NCBI RefSeq assembly: GCF_900105735.1 | Contig: NZ_LT629793.1 | Location: 3,968,001 to 4,032,000, forward strand | Source: Pseudomonas yamanorum | GTDB taxonomy: Bacteria; Pseudomonadota; Gammaproteobacteria; Pseudomonadales; Pseudomonadaceae | DNA length: 64,000 nt | Direction of reading: 5' to 3' | In this document: piece by piece, positions 1 through 8,054 of the stretch | Numbering within the stretch: the stretch's first letter is position 1 | Layout: each line of letters opens with the position of its first letter | Position numbers and translations under genes: made by a program | Notes under the pieces: model-generated | What the model saw: only the letters and a program-made list of their open reading frames with translations | Told to the model about the DNA's origin: nothing | Database searches by the model: none

Positions 1-407
1 GCAACAAGTCCGATGAAGAGCTGAAGTTCATCGCCGACCACGGCGGCTTTGTCGGCGTGACCATGTTCGCGCCGTTCCTCGCGAAGGGCATCGACTCGAC
101 CATCGACGACTACGCCGAAGCCATCGAATACACCATGAACATCGTGGGCGAAGACGCCATCGGCATCGGCACCGACTTCACCCAGGGCCATGGCCAGGAT
201 TTCTTCGAAATGCTGACCCACGACAAGGGCTACGCCCGCCGCCTGACCAGCTTCGGCAAGATCATCAACCCGCTGGGCATCCGCACCGTGGGCGAGTTCC
301 CCAACCTCACCGAGACCCTGCTCAAGCGCGGCCATCCCGAGCGCGTGGTGCGCAAGATCATGGGCGAAAACTGGGTCAACGTCTTGAAGGACGTTTGGGG
401 CGAATAA
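1..407 (+). CDS. Membrane dipeptidase (peptidase M19 family), 3' part
   Basis: The first full codon is at position 3 and the frame stays open to the TAA at 405-407, so only about the last 135 residues are present and the start lies outside the window. The stretch GIGTDFTQGHG and the C-terminal GENWVNVLKDVWGE fit the end of a zinc-dependent M19 dipeptidase. In P. aeruginosa a gene of this family (PA5396) lies directly before the dimethylglycine genes, as here. The substrate is unknown; a role in betaine metabolism is inferred only from position. The metal ligands are mostly upstream and cannot be checked. Confidence 0.8.
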   Translation, partial: NKSDEELKFIADHGGFVGVTMFAPFLAKGIDSTIDDYAEAIEYTMNIVGEDAIGIGTDFTQGHGQDFFEMLTHDKGYARRLTSFGKIINPLGIRTVGEFPNLTETLLKRGHPERVVRKIMGENWVNVLKDVWGE

Positions 408-484
408 GCCACCACTCACGCATCTTTTCCCCCAACCTTATGCGTCGGGGGGCTTACCAAAGAATTTTCCGGAGTTAAGTTTCC

Positions 485-1015
485 ATGGCCAAGATCGCCC
501 CTCAATTGCCTATCGAAGTCGACAGCGAAACCGGTGTCTGGACGTCCGACGCCCTGCCGATGCTGTACGTGCCTCGCCATTTCTTCGTCAACAACCACAT
601 GGGGATCGAAGAAGTCCTGGGCGCCGACGCCTACGCCGAGATCCTCTACAAGGCCGGCTACAAATCCGCCTGGCACTGGTGTGAAAAAGAAGCTGAATGC
701 CACGGCCTGGAAGGCGTCGCGGTGTTCGAGCACTACATGAAGCGCCTGTCGCAGCGCGGTTGGGGCCTGTTCAAGATCCAGGACATCGACCTCGATAAAG
801 GCACGGCCAGCGTCAAGCTCGAGCACTCGGCATTCGTCTACGTGTACGGCAAGGTCGGGCGCAAGGTCGACTACATGTTCACCGGCTGGTTTGCCGGTGC
901 GATGGACCAGATTCTCGAAGCCCGCGGCAGCAAGATCCGCACCGTTGCGCAACAGGTCTACGGCGGCTCCGAAGAGGGCCACGACGACGGCCTGTTCACC
1001 GTCAAGCCGTTGTAA
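485..1015 (+). CDS. DUF5943-type protein of the dimethylglycine operon
   Basis: This 176-residue soluble protein has no signal peptide or membrane segment. It begins at an ATG after a purine-rich GGAGTTAAG stretch, 15 bp before dgcA, so it is probably co-transcribed with dgcA. It matches the PA5397-type gene in the same position in P. aeruginosa. The C-terminal half ends in GGSEEGHDDGLFTVKPL and contains a Gly/Ala-rich helix, recalling small-molecule-binding V4R-like folds, but I cannot assign a motif with certainty. Function is unknown; the conserved position suggests an accessory role in dimethylglycine or dipeptide-derived methylamine catabolism. Confidence 0.8.
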   Translation: MAKIAPQLPIEVDSETGVWTSDALPMLYVPRHFFVNNHMGIEEVLGADAYAEILYKAGYKSAWHWCEKEAECHGLEGVAVFEHYMKRLSQRGWGLFKIQDIDLDKGTASVKLEHSAFVYVYGKVGRKVDYMFTGWFAGAMDQILEARGSKIRTVAQQVYGGSEEGHDDGLFTVKPL

Positions 1016-1030
1016 GTCGAGGACCCAGCC

Positions 1031-3091
1031 ATGGCTTTCGAAGCAATGTTTGCGCCGATCCAGATCGGCAAACTGACCATCCGCAACCGCGTGCTCAGTA
1101 CCGCCCACGCCGAGGTGTATGCCACCGACGGTGGGATGACCACCGACCGCTATGTGAAGTACTACGAAGAGAAAGCCAAGGGCGGCATTGGCCTGGCGAT
1201 CTGTGGCGGTTCCTCGGTGGTCGCCATCGACAGCCCCCAGGAATGGTGGAGTTCGGTGAACCTGTCCACCGACCGCATCATCCCGCACTTCCAGAACCTG
1301 GCCGACGCCATGCACAAGCATGGCGCCAAGATCATGATCCAGATTACCCACATGGGCCGTCGCTCGCGTTGGGATGGCTTTAACTGGCCGACCCTGATGT
1401 CGCCGTCCGGCGTGCGTGAGCCGGTGCACCGTGCCACCTGCAAGACCATCGAGCCGGAAGAGATCTGGCGTGTGATCGGCAACTACGCCAGCGCCGCCAA
1501 GCGTGCCAAGGCGGGTGGCCTGGACGGTGTGGAACTGTCCGCCGTGCACCAGCACATGATCGACCAGTTCTGGAGCCCACGGGTCAACAAACGTACCGAC
1601 GAGTGGGGTGGCACCTTCGAAGGCCGCATGAAGTTCGGCCTGGAAGTGTTGAAAGCGGTGCGCGCCGAAGTCGGTGACGACTTCTGCGTGGGCATGCGCC
1701 TGTGCGGCGATGAGTTCCATCCGGACGGCCTGTCCCACGAGGACATGAAGCAGATCGCCAAGTACTACGACGACACCGGCATGCTCGATTTCATCGGCGT
1801 CGTCGGCTCGGGCTGCGACACCCACAACACCCTGGCCAACGTTATCCCCAACATGAGTTATCCACCGGAGCCGTTCCTGCACTTGGCGGCCGGTATCAAG
1901 GAAGTGGTCAAGGTCCCGGTGCTGCACGCGCAGAACATCAAGGACCCGAACCAGGCCACGCGCATCCTCGAAGGCGGCTATGTGGACATGGTCGGCATGA
2001 CCCGCGCCCACATCGCCGACCCGCACCTGATCGCCAAGATCAAGATGGGCCAGATCGACCAGATCAAACAGTGCGTGGGCGCCAACTATTGCATCGACCG
2101 TCAGTACCAAGGGCTGGACGTGCTGTGCATCCAGAACGCCGCCACTTCCCGCGAATACATGGGCGTGCCGCACATCATCGAAAAATCCACCGGGCCGAAA
2201 CGCAAAGTCGTGGTGGTAGGTGCCGGCCCTGCCGGGATGGAAGCTGCGCGGGTTGCTGCTGAGCGCGGCCACGACGTGACGCTGTTCGAGAAGAAAGAAT
2301 TTATCGGCGGGCAAATCACGACCGCTTCCAAGGCGCCGCAGCGCGACCAGATTGCCGGGATCACCCGCTGGTTCCAGCTGGAACTGGCACGCCTGAACGT
2401 TGACCTGCGCCTGGGCGTGGCGGCAGACGCGGCCACCATCCTGGACCTGCGTCCGGACGTGGTGGTGCTGGCGGTGGGCGGTCATCCGTTCCTGGAACAG
2501 AACGAACACTGGGGCGCGGCCGAAGGCCTGGTGGTCAGCAGCTGGGACGTGCTTGACGGCAAGGTCGCGCCGGGCAAGAACGTGCTGGTGTACGACACCA
2601 TCTGCGAGTTCACCGGCATGTCGGTGGCGGACTTCCTGGCGGACAAGGGGTGCCAGGTGGAGATCGTCACCGACGACATCAAGCCGGGCGTGGCCATCGG
2701 CGGTACGTCTTTCCCGACGTACTACCGCAGCATGTACCCGAAGGAAGTGATCATGACCGGCGACATGATGCTGGAAAAGGTCTATCGCGAAGGCGACAAG
2801 CTGGTGGCGGTGCTGGAGAACGAATATACCGGGGCCAAAGAGGAACGGGTGGTCGATCAGGTGGTGGTCGAGAACGGCGTGCGTCCGGATGAAGAGATCT
2901 ACTACGGGCTCAAGGAAGGTTCGCGTAACAAGGGCCAGATAGACGTCGAAGCCTTGTTCGCGATCAAGCCGCAGCCGTGCCTGAGCGAGCCGGGCGAGGG
3001 GTACTTGCTGTTCCGCATCGGTGACTGCGTGGCCCAGCGTAATACCCACGCTGCCATCTATGACGCCCTGCGCCTGTGCAAGGATTTCTGA
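1031..3091 (+). CDS. dgcA: Dimethylglycine demethylase subunit DgcA (old yellow enzyme-like flavoprotein)
   Basis: This 686-residue protein has the trimethylamine dehydrogenase layout. An FMN-binding old-yellow-enzyme TIM barrel fills roughly residues 1-340. A cysteine cluster for one 4Fe-4S centre starts at Cys348 (CVGANYC, then a further Cys near 366). A Rossmann domain follows with VVVVGAGPAGM near residue 393. It is thought to oxidise dimethylglycine to sarcosine and pass electrons to DgcB and the ETF. The start has a GAGGACC ribosome site. P. aeruginosa dgcA (PA5398) is required for growth on dimethylglycine; the order dgcA-dgcB-etfA-etfB is the same here. Confidence 0.93.
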   Translation: MAFEAMFAPIQIGKLTIRNRVLSTAHAEVYATDGGMTTDRYVKYYEEKAKGGIGLAICGGSSVVAIDSPQEWWSSVNLSTDRIIPHFQNLADAMHKHGAKIMIQITHMGRRSRWDGFNWPTLMSPSGVREPVHRATCKTIEPEEIWRVIGNYASAAKRAKAGGLDGVELSAVHQHMIDQFWSPRVNKRTDEWGGTFEGRMKFGLEVLKAVRAEVGDDFCVGMRLCGDEFHPDGLSHEDMKQIAKYYDDTGMLDFIGVVGSGCDTHNTLANVIPNMSYPPEPFLHLAAGIKEVVKVPVLHAQNIKDPNQATRILEGGYVDMVGMTRAHIADPHLIAKIKMGQIDQIKQCVGANYCIDRQYQGLDVLCIQNAATSREYMGVPHIIEKSTGPKRKVVVVGAGPAGMEAARVAAERGHDVTLFEKKEFIGGQITTASKAPQRDQIAGITRWFQLELARLNVDLRLGVAADAATILDLRPDVVVLAVGGHPFLEQNEHWGAAEGLVVSSWDVLDGKVAPGKNVLVYDTICEFTGMSVADFLADKGCQVEIVTDDIKPGVAIGGTSFPTYYRSMYPKEVIMTGDMMLEKVYREGDKLVAVLENEYTGAKEERVVDQVVVENGVRPDEEIYYGLKEGSRNKGQIDVEALFAIKPQPCLSEPGEGYLLFRIGDCVAQRNTHAAIYDALRLCKDF

Positions 3092-3110
3092 CGAGGTGTA
3101 CTCGGTCAAA

Positions 3111-3200
3111 TGTGGGAGCGGGCTTGCTCGCGAAAGCGGTGTGTCAGCCACTGGATGCATCGGCTGACACGCTGCCTTCGCGAGCAAGCCCGCTCCCACA
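3111..3200. repeat. REP doublet (REPIN), family A (GGGAGCGGGCTTGCTCGCGAA)
   Basis: Two inverted copies of a REP sequence begin TGTGGGAGCG and end CGCTCCCACA, with about 45 bp of loop between them. The loop has its own short inverted repeat (GTGTCAGCC / GGCTGACAC). It lies between dgcA and dgcB and could modulate mRNA stability in the operon. Confidence 0.92.
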
Positions 3201-3249
3201 TTTCGGGCCAGTTTCACAGTAGACCTGTGTGGTCTTTGGGAGCTTCACC

Positions 3250-5190
3250 ATGCTGAACACCCTTCTTCCCATCCTGCTCTTCGCCGCCCTGGGCCTTGCC
3301 GTCCTCGGCGCCCTGCGCCGGGTGAACATGTGGCGCCGTGGCCGCTCCTCCAACGTCGACCTGATCGGCGGCCTGCTGGCCATGCCCAAGCGCTACATGG
3401 TCGACCTGCACCACGTCGTCGCCCGCGACAAATACATCGCCAACACCCACGTCGCCACCGCCCTGGGCTTTGTGCTCTCGGCGTTGCTGGCGATCCTGGT
3501 GCACGGTTTCGGCCTGCATAACCGCATCCTCGGCTACGCCTTGCTGCTGGCCTCGGTGCTGATGTTTGTCGGCGCCACGTTCGTCTACCTGCGTCGTCGC
3601 AATCCACCTGCGCGCCTGTCGAAAGGCCCGTGGATGCGCCTGCCGAAAAGCCTGATGGCGTTCTCGGTGAGCTTCTTCCTGGTGACCTTGCCGGTGGCCG
3701 GGATTCTGCCGGCGGACTTCGGCGGCTGGCTGCTCGCCGCGCTGCTGAGCCTGGGCGTGTTGTGGGGCGTGTCCGAGATGTTCTTCGGCATGACCTGGGG
3801 CGGCCCGATGAAACACGCCTTCGCCGGTGCCCTGCACCTGGCCTGGCACCGCCGCGCCGAGCGTTTCGGCGGTGGCCGTTCCACCGGTTTGAAGCCTCTG
3901 GACCTCACCGATAAAACCGCGCCCCTGGGTGTGGAAAAACCGGTGGATTTCACCTGGAACCAACTGCTCGGCTTCGACGCCTGCGTGCAGTGCGGCAAGT
4001 GCGAAGCGGCGTGCCCGGCGTTCGCCGCCGGCCAGCCGCTGAACCCGAAAAAACTCATCCAGGACATGGTGGTCGGCCTGGCCGGTGGCACCGACGCCAA
4101 GTTCGCCGGCAGTCCTTATCCTGGCAAAGCCATCGGCGAACACAGTGGCAACCCGCACCAGCCAATCGTCAACGGCCTGGTGGATGCGGAAACCCTGTGG
4201 TCCTGCACCACCTGCCGCGCTTGCGTGGAGGAGTGCCCGATGATGATCGAGCACGTGGACGCCATCGTCGACATGCGCCGTCACCTCACCCTGGAAAAAG
4301 GCGCGACCCCGAACAAGGGCGCCGAAGTCCTGGAAAACCTGATCGCCACCGACAACCCCGGCGGCTTTGCACCCGGCGGGCGGATGAACTGGGCGGCGGA
4401 TTTGAACCTGCCCTTGCTCAGCGACAAGAAAGCCGTCGACGTACTCTTTTGGGTCGGCGACGGCGCCTTCGACATGCGCAACCAGCGCACCCTGCGTTCG
4501 TTCGTCAAAGTCCTGAAAGCGGCCAAGGTCGACTTCGCCGTACTGGGCCTTGAAGAGCGCGACAGCGGTGACGTGGCCCGGCGTCTGGGCGATGAAGCCA
4601 CCTTCCAGCTGCTGGCCGCGCGCAATATCCAGACCCTGGCCAAGTACAGCTTCAAGCGCATCGTCACCTGCGACCCCCACAGTTTCCACGTGCTGAAAAA
4701 CGAATACGGCGCCTTCGATGGCAACTACCTCGTGCAGCACCACAGCACCTACATGGCCGAGCTGATCGACGCCGGCGCCCTGAACCTGGGCCAGCACAAA
4801 GGCAACAGCGTGACCTATCACGACCCCTGCTACCTGGGCCGCTACAACGGCGAGTACGAAGCTCCGCGCCAAGTGCTGCGGGCGCTGGGGATCGAGGTCA
4901 AGGAAATGCAACGTTCCGGTTTCCGTTCCCGCTGCTGCGGCGGCGGTGGCGGGGCGCCGATCACCGACATTCCCGGCAAGCAGCGGATTCCCGACATGCG
5001 CATGGAAGACATCCGCGAAACCGGCGCCGAGCTGGTGGCCGTGGGTTGTCCACAGTGCACGGCGATGCTTGAGGGCGTGGTTGAGCCGCGTCCGTTGATC
5101 AAGGACATCGCCGAGCTGGTGGCCGACGCTTTGCTCGAAGACGCCGCACCGGTCAAGACCCCGAAACGCGAACCTGCGGAGGTGCATTGA
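3250..5190 (+). CDS. dgcB: DgcB, membrane iron-sulfur electron-transfer subunit for dimethylglycine demethylation
   Basis: The protein has 646 residues from the ATG at 3250; an in-frame GTG at 3229 adds seven unlikely residues. The N-terminal third has about four hydrophobic segments and is probably in the inner membrane. Two ferredoxin-type clusters follow: CVQCGKCEAACP from Cys245 and CTTCRACVEECP from Cys319. The C-terminal half has two CCG-type cysteine motifs (DPC at 527 with RCCGGGGG at 562, and CPQC at 600), as in heterodisulfide-reductase-like subunits. It probably connects the DgcA/ETF flavins to the respiratory chain. Its stop overlaps the next start by one base. Confidence 0.9.
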   Translation: MLNTLLPILLFAALGLAVLGALRRVNMWRRGRSSNVDLIGGLLAMPKRYMVDLHHVVARDKYIANTHVATALGFVLSALLAILVHGFGLHNRILGYALLLASVLMFVGATFVYLRRRNPPARLSKGPWMRLPKSLMAFSVSFFLVTLPVAGILPADFGGWLLAALLSLGVLWGVSEMFFGMTWGGPMKHAFAGALHLAWHRRAERFGGGRSTGLKPLDLTDKTAPLGVEKPVDFTWNQLLGFDACVQCGKCEAACPAFAAGQPLNPKKLIQDMVVGLAGGTDAKFAGSPYPGKAIGEHSGNPHQPIVNGLVDAETLWSCTTCRACVEECPMMIEHVDAIVDMRRHLTLEKGATPNKGAEVLENLIATDNPGGFAPGGRMNWAADLNLPLLSDKKAVDVLFWVGDGAFDMRNQRTLRSFVKVLKAAKVDFAVLGLEERDSGDVARRLGDEATFQLLAARNIQTLAKYSFKRIVTCDPHSFHVLKNEYGAFDGNYLVQHHSTYMAELIDAGALNLGQHKGNSVTYHDPCYLGRYNGEYEAPRQVLRALGIEVKEMQRSGFRSRCCGGGGGAPITDIPGKQRIPDMRMEDIRETGAELVAVGCPQCTAMLEGVVEPRPLIKDIAELVADALLEDAAPVKTPKREPAEVH

Positions 5191-6410
5191 TGAGCGACAT
5201 TATCCGCCGCGACCCACGGGCCGAATGGATCGCCCGTAACCGCCTGCACCCGCTGCACGCGGCGATGCAGCCGGTGCAATACAGCTGGATGGGGCCCAAT
5301 GGGGTCATCCGCAAGAACGTGCACGGTGTCGGTTTTATCGGCCCCAACGGCATCAAGCGTATTGACCGCAGCGGCGCCCAGCAGGGCGGCGCGGCCAAGC
5401 GTACGGCAGCGGTGGAAGTGCAGTTGCCGCTGCATCAGGTACCGGCGCCCGCTTTCTACATCAACGTGGTGCCGGACATGGTCGGCGGCCGCCTGAGCAG
5501 CCACGACCGCGACTTGCTGGGTCTGGCCCGGCAGCTGGCCGGCGACGACGGTGCGGTATTGGCCGTGGTGTTCGGCGAACACAAGGAAAACGCCTTCGCC
5601 ACCGCGGGTGTGGATCGGCTGCTGGTGTTGGATGGGCATGAGTTCGACGGTTATTCACCGGAGCAACGGGTTCACGGCCTGCGGGCTGTGGATAACCAGT
5701 TCAACCCGCGCCACTGGTTGCTGCCGGACAGTCGCAGCGGTGGCGGGGAATTGGGCCGGCGCTTTGCCGCAAGCCTCAAGGAGCGCCCGGCCACGCGGGT
5801 CTGGCAGATCAAGGGCGAGGAATGTATTGGCCGTGCGGGTGCCGGCCAGCAAGATCTGGCCCGGCCATTGCCACGCATGATCCTGGCCGCGGCGGAATGC
5901 GCCGAGCCTGTCAGCGATACCCGTCACGAAGTGTTGCCGGTGGAGTTATCCACAAGCCTGGCCCGCAGCTTGCCGCGCATTGAGGATTTGGGCGCGGTGG
6001 CCGTGGACCCGGGGGCAATTCCCATGGCCGAAGCCGAGTTCATCTTCTCGGGCGGCAACGGGGTCAAGGACTGGGCACTGTTCCACAAGACTGCTGCCGC
6101 GTTGGGCGCTACAGAAGGCGCCTCGCGGGTGGCGGTGGACGACGGTTTCATGGCCCGGGATCGCCAGGTCGGCGCCAGCGGTACCTGGGTCACCGCGCGG
6201 GTTTACGTGGCGGTGGGGATTTCCGGGGCGATCCAGCACCTGCAAGGCATTGGTGCCTGCGACAAGGTGGTGGCCATCAACCTCGACCCGGGTTGCGACA
6301 TGATCAAGCGTGCCGACTTGTCGGTGATCGGCGAAAGCGCCGCGATTCTGCAAGCCTTGATCCTTGCGGTCGAGGCCTACCGCAACGGCGCCAAGCGCGA
6401 TGCGGCTTAA
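5190..6410 (+). CDS. etfA: Electron transfer flavoprotein alpha subunit, dimethylglycine type
   Basis: From the ATG at 5190 (TGATG overlap with dgcB) the product is 406 residues, about 90 longer than a housekeeping EtfA. The extra length is an N-terminal segment (roughly residues 1-80: RNRLHPLHAAM, VIRKNVHGVGFIGPNG) absent from ordinary ETFs. The C-terminal FAD domain is intact: SGGNGVKD, the GASGTWV segment, AVGISGAIQHLQGI and NLDPGCDMIKRADLSVIGE. It accepts electrons from the betaine-pathway flavoenzymes together with EtfB and is encoded apart from the fatty-acid ETF. Two exact DnaA-box 9-mers fall within its coding sequence (5687-5695 and 5946-5954), which may be chance. Confidence 0.9.
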   Translation: MSDIIRRDPRAEWIARNRLHPLHAAMQPVQYSWMGPNGVIRKNVHGVGFIGPNGIKRIDRSGAQQGGAAKRTAAVEVQLPLHQVPAPAFYINVVPDMVGGRLSSHDRDLLGLARQLAGDDGAVLAVVFGEHKENAFATAGVDRLLVLDGHEFDGYSPEQRVHGLRAVDNQFNPRHWLLPDSRSGGGELGRRFAASLKERPATRVWQIKGEECIGRAGAGQQDLARPLPRMILAAAECAEPVSDTRHEVLPVELSTSLARSLPRIEDLGAVAVDPGAIPMAEAEFIFSGGNGVKDWALFHKTAAALGATEGASRVAVDDGFMARDRQVGASGTWVTARVYVAVGISGAIQHLQGIGACDKVVAINLDPGCDMIKRADLSVIGESAAILQALILAVEAYRNGAKRDAA

Positions 6411-6420
6411 GGAAATGGCC

Positions 6421-7191
6421 ATGACGACGAATGTAATCAGCCTGGTGTCCATCGGCGCCCACCCGACTTCAGGCCGCCCGCGTCGCGCCGAGCAAGACGC
6501 GCGCGCTGTGGAACTGGGCCTGCAACTGGCTGGGGATAACCTGCAAGTGCTGCACGCCGGCGACATCGGCGAACCCACCCTGCGCGCTTACCTGGGCATG
6601 GGCTTGCCGCAGTTGCACGTGCTTGAACAACCGGCCGGGGCGGACGCCTTGCCGGTGCTCGGCGACTATCTGCGGGACGCGGGCGCCCAGGTGGTGCTCA
6701 CCGGCAGCCAGGCGGAAACCGGCGAAGGCTCGGGAATGTTGCCGTTCCTGCTGGCCGAACAACTGGGTTGGCCGCTGATTGTCGGCCTGGCCCAGGTGGA
6801 ATCCATCGAAGGCGGCGTGGCCCATGTGCTGCAAGCCTTGCCTCGTGGCCAACGGCGGCGCCTGAAGGTGCGCCTGCCGTTTCTGGCCACGGTGGATAAC
6901 GCCGCGCCCAAACCACGGCAAAGCGCCTACGGCCCGGCTCAGCGCGGGGTGCTGGAAGCCCACGACGTGCAGGTGCTGGACGATGAGTTATTCACAGGCG
7001 CTGTGCTGCAGCCGGCCAAGCCTCGACCCAAGCGCCTCAAGGTGATCAAGGCCAAGAGCGGCGCCGACCGCATGAAGGCCGCCACGGCCAAGGCCAGCGG
7101 CGGCGGTGGGCAAGTGCTCAAGGGTGTTAGCCCTGAGGCCGGCGCTGACGCCATTCTTAAATTGCTCATAGAAGAAGGTGTGGTGCGCTAA
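6421..7191 (+). CDS. etfB: Electron transfer flavoprotein beta subunit, dimethylglycine type
   Basis: The ATG at 6421 is chosen because the AAGGA at 6409-6413 sits seven bases before it; the ATG at 6415 would be too close. The product has 256 residues. The N-terminal half has the ETF beta nucleotide-binding fold, including VVLTGSQAETGEGSGMLPFLLAEQLG, the AMP/flavin-binding region. The C-terminal quarter is a lysine- and alanine-rich linker (KPRPKRLKVIKAKSG) and a short helix, the arm that reaches onto the alpha subunit. It is the last gene of the DUF5943-dgcA-dgcB-etfA-etfB operon. Confidence 0.9.
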   Translation: MTTNVISLVSIGAHPTSGRPRRAEQDARAVELGLQLAGDNLQVLHAGDIGEPTLRAYLGMGLPQLHVLEQPAGADALPVLGDYLRDAGAQVVLTGSQAETGEGSGMLPFLLAEQLGWPLIVGLAQVESIEGGVAHVLQALPRGQRRRLKVRLPFLATVDNAAPKPRQSAYGPAQRGVLEAHDVQVLDDELFTGAVLQPAKPRPKRLKVIKAKSGADRMKAATAKASGGGGQVLKGVSPEAGADAILKLLIEEGVVR

Positions 7192-7196
7192 TCCAA

Positions 7197-7286
7197 TGTG
7201 GGAGCGGGCTTGCTCGCGAAGGCGGCGTGTCAGTCGGCACATCTATTGACTGACCCACCGTATTCGCGAGCAAGCCCGCTCCCACA
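7197..7286. repeat. REP doublet (REPIN), family A
   Basis: Inverted TGTGGGAGCG/CGCTCCCACA arms six bases after the etfB stop codon. The loop carries a degenerate inner repeat (GTCAGTCGG / CTGACCCAC). It is probably the 3' boundary of the etfB transcript. Confidence 0.9.
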
Positions 7287-7306
7287 CTGTTTTGCGGCGA
7301 TTGTGG

Positions 7307-7859
7307 CTTTACCCACAATCCCTGTTAACCCACCTGTGGATAACCTGTTCGCGGCTGTCCACACCCCATGCAAATCAAGCCCTCCAGCTCGCTGTACGAA
7401 AAACAACCAACCTAACTGACGGTTTTTCCTTGGTTTTTTCTGTGGATAAGGAAAATGCCCAGTACAGAGTTGCCCCCAAAGTCTGTTGGTGCTTCTGTGG
7501 ATAAGATGTTCGCTATCCGCTGTAGGCCATATAACGCGTGGCTTACAGTGTGTTGGTTGAAATGTAACCAATATCGCCATTCCGGCTGAGTTCTGCTCTC
7601 AAAGCCGCGATTTTCCTCGATTTAAGCCGGTTTTCCACAGATGGTCCAAAGTTGCCCCCAAAGTCTGTTGGCGCTTCTGTGGATAAGGTGTTTGCGTTCC
7701 TCTGTAGCCCACGCAGGACGTGGCTTTCAGGCTTCAGGTCAAAAAACGATCAATGTGGGATAAAACCGGTACCTTTGAATAAGTCACGGATTTTCTTGGT
7801 TTTATTTCGACGGGAGAGCGCAGTTGCCCACAATTGCTGTGGGTGGCTTTGTGGATAAG
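7307..7859 (+). repeat. Tandem array of DnaA-box-containing repeats in the etfB-gbcA gap
   Basis: No gene is visible between 7192 and 8054. The gap holds five exact TGTGGATAA 9-mers (reverse complement of TTATCCACA) at 7335, 7441, 7496, 7678 and 7850, all in one orientation, plus TTTTCCACA at 7631. Four of them end a 37-38-bp unit starting at 7307, 7468, 7650 and 7822. Each unit has a CCCACAA-like motif exactly 21 bp before the box. The units at 7468 and 7650 differ at one base in 38. Spacing between units is 161, 182 and 172 bp, and AT-rich TTTTCCTTGG-like tracts precede three of the units. The role is unknown. Confidence 0.8.
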
Positions 7860-7937
7860 TTGTTGGGCAATGGCTGGAAGTAAGGCGGGCAGCGGTCTGT
7901 CAGGGTGTTGGATGAATTTTGTACAGTCACAAGCCAG

Positions 7938-8029
7938 TGTGGGAGCCGGGCTTGCCCGCGATGACGGAGTAACAGCCAACAGAGGGGTTGAATGTTAAAT
8001 CGCTATCGCGGGCAAGCCCGGCTCCCACA
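7938..8029. repeat. REP doublet (REPIN), family A variant (GGGAGCCGGGCTTGCCCGCGAT)
   Basis: Inverted TGTGGGAGCCGGGCTTGCCC arms about 25 bp beyond the stop codon of gbcA, which runs leftwards. It probably marks the 3' end of the gbcA transcript. Confidence 0.9.
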
Positions 8030-8054
8030 TTTTGACCGGCGGCGTGTCGGGCGG

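Noticed and set aside
416..3217. 933-residue open frame on the minus strand opposite DUF5943 and dgcA
   Set aside because: It is the GC-skewed antisense shadow of two well-recognised genes; composition is His/Val/Asp-rich and no family is recognisable.
3214..5187. 657-residue minus-strand frame opposite dgcB
   Set aside because: Antisense shadow; dgcB has intact iron-sulfur motifs on the plus strand.
7198..7858. Several 60-75-codon frames in the etfB-gbcA gap
   Set aside because: They run through REP and DnaA-box repeats, lack ribosome sites and have Cys/Arg/Trp-rich random composition.
7307..7859. oriC candidate
   Set aside because: Clustered DnaA boxes are present, but Pseudomonas oriC lies beside dnaA/rpmH, none of which is here, and there is no clear AT-rich 13-mer unwinding region.
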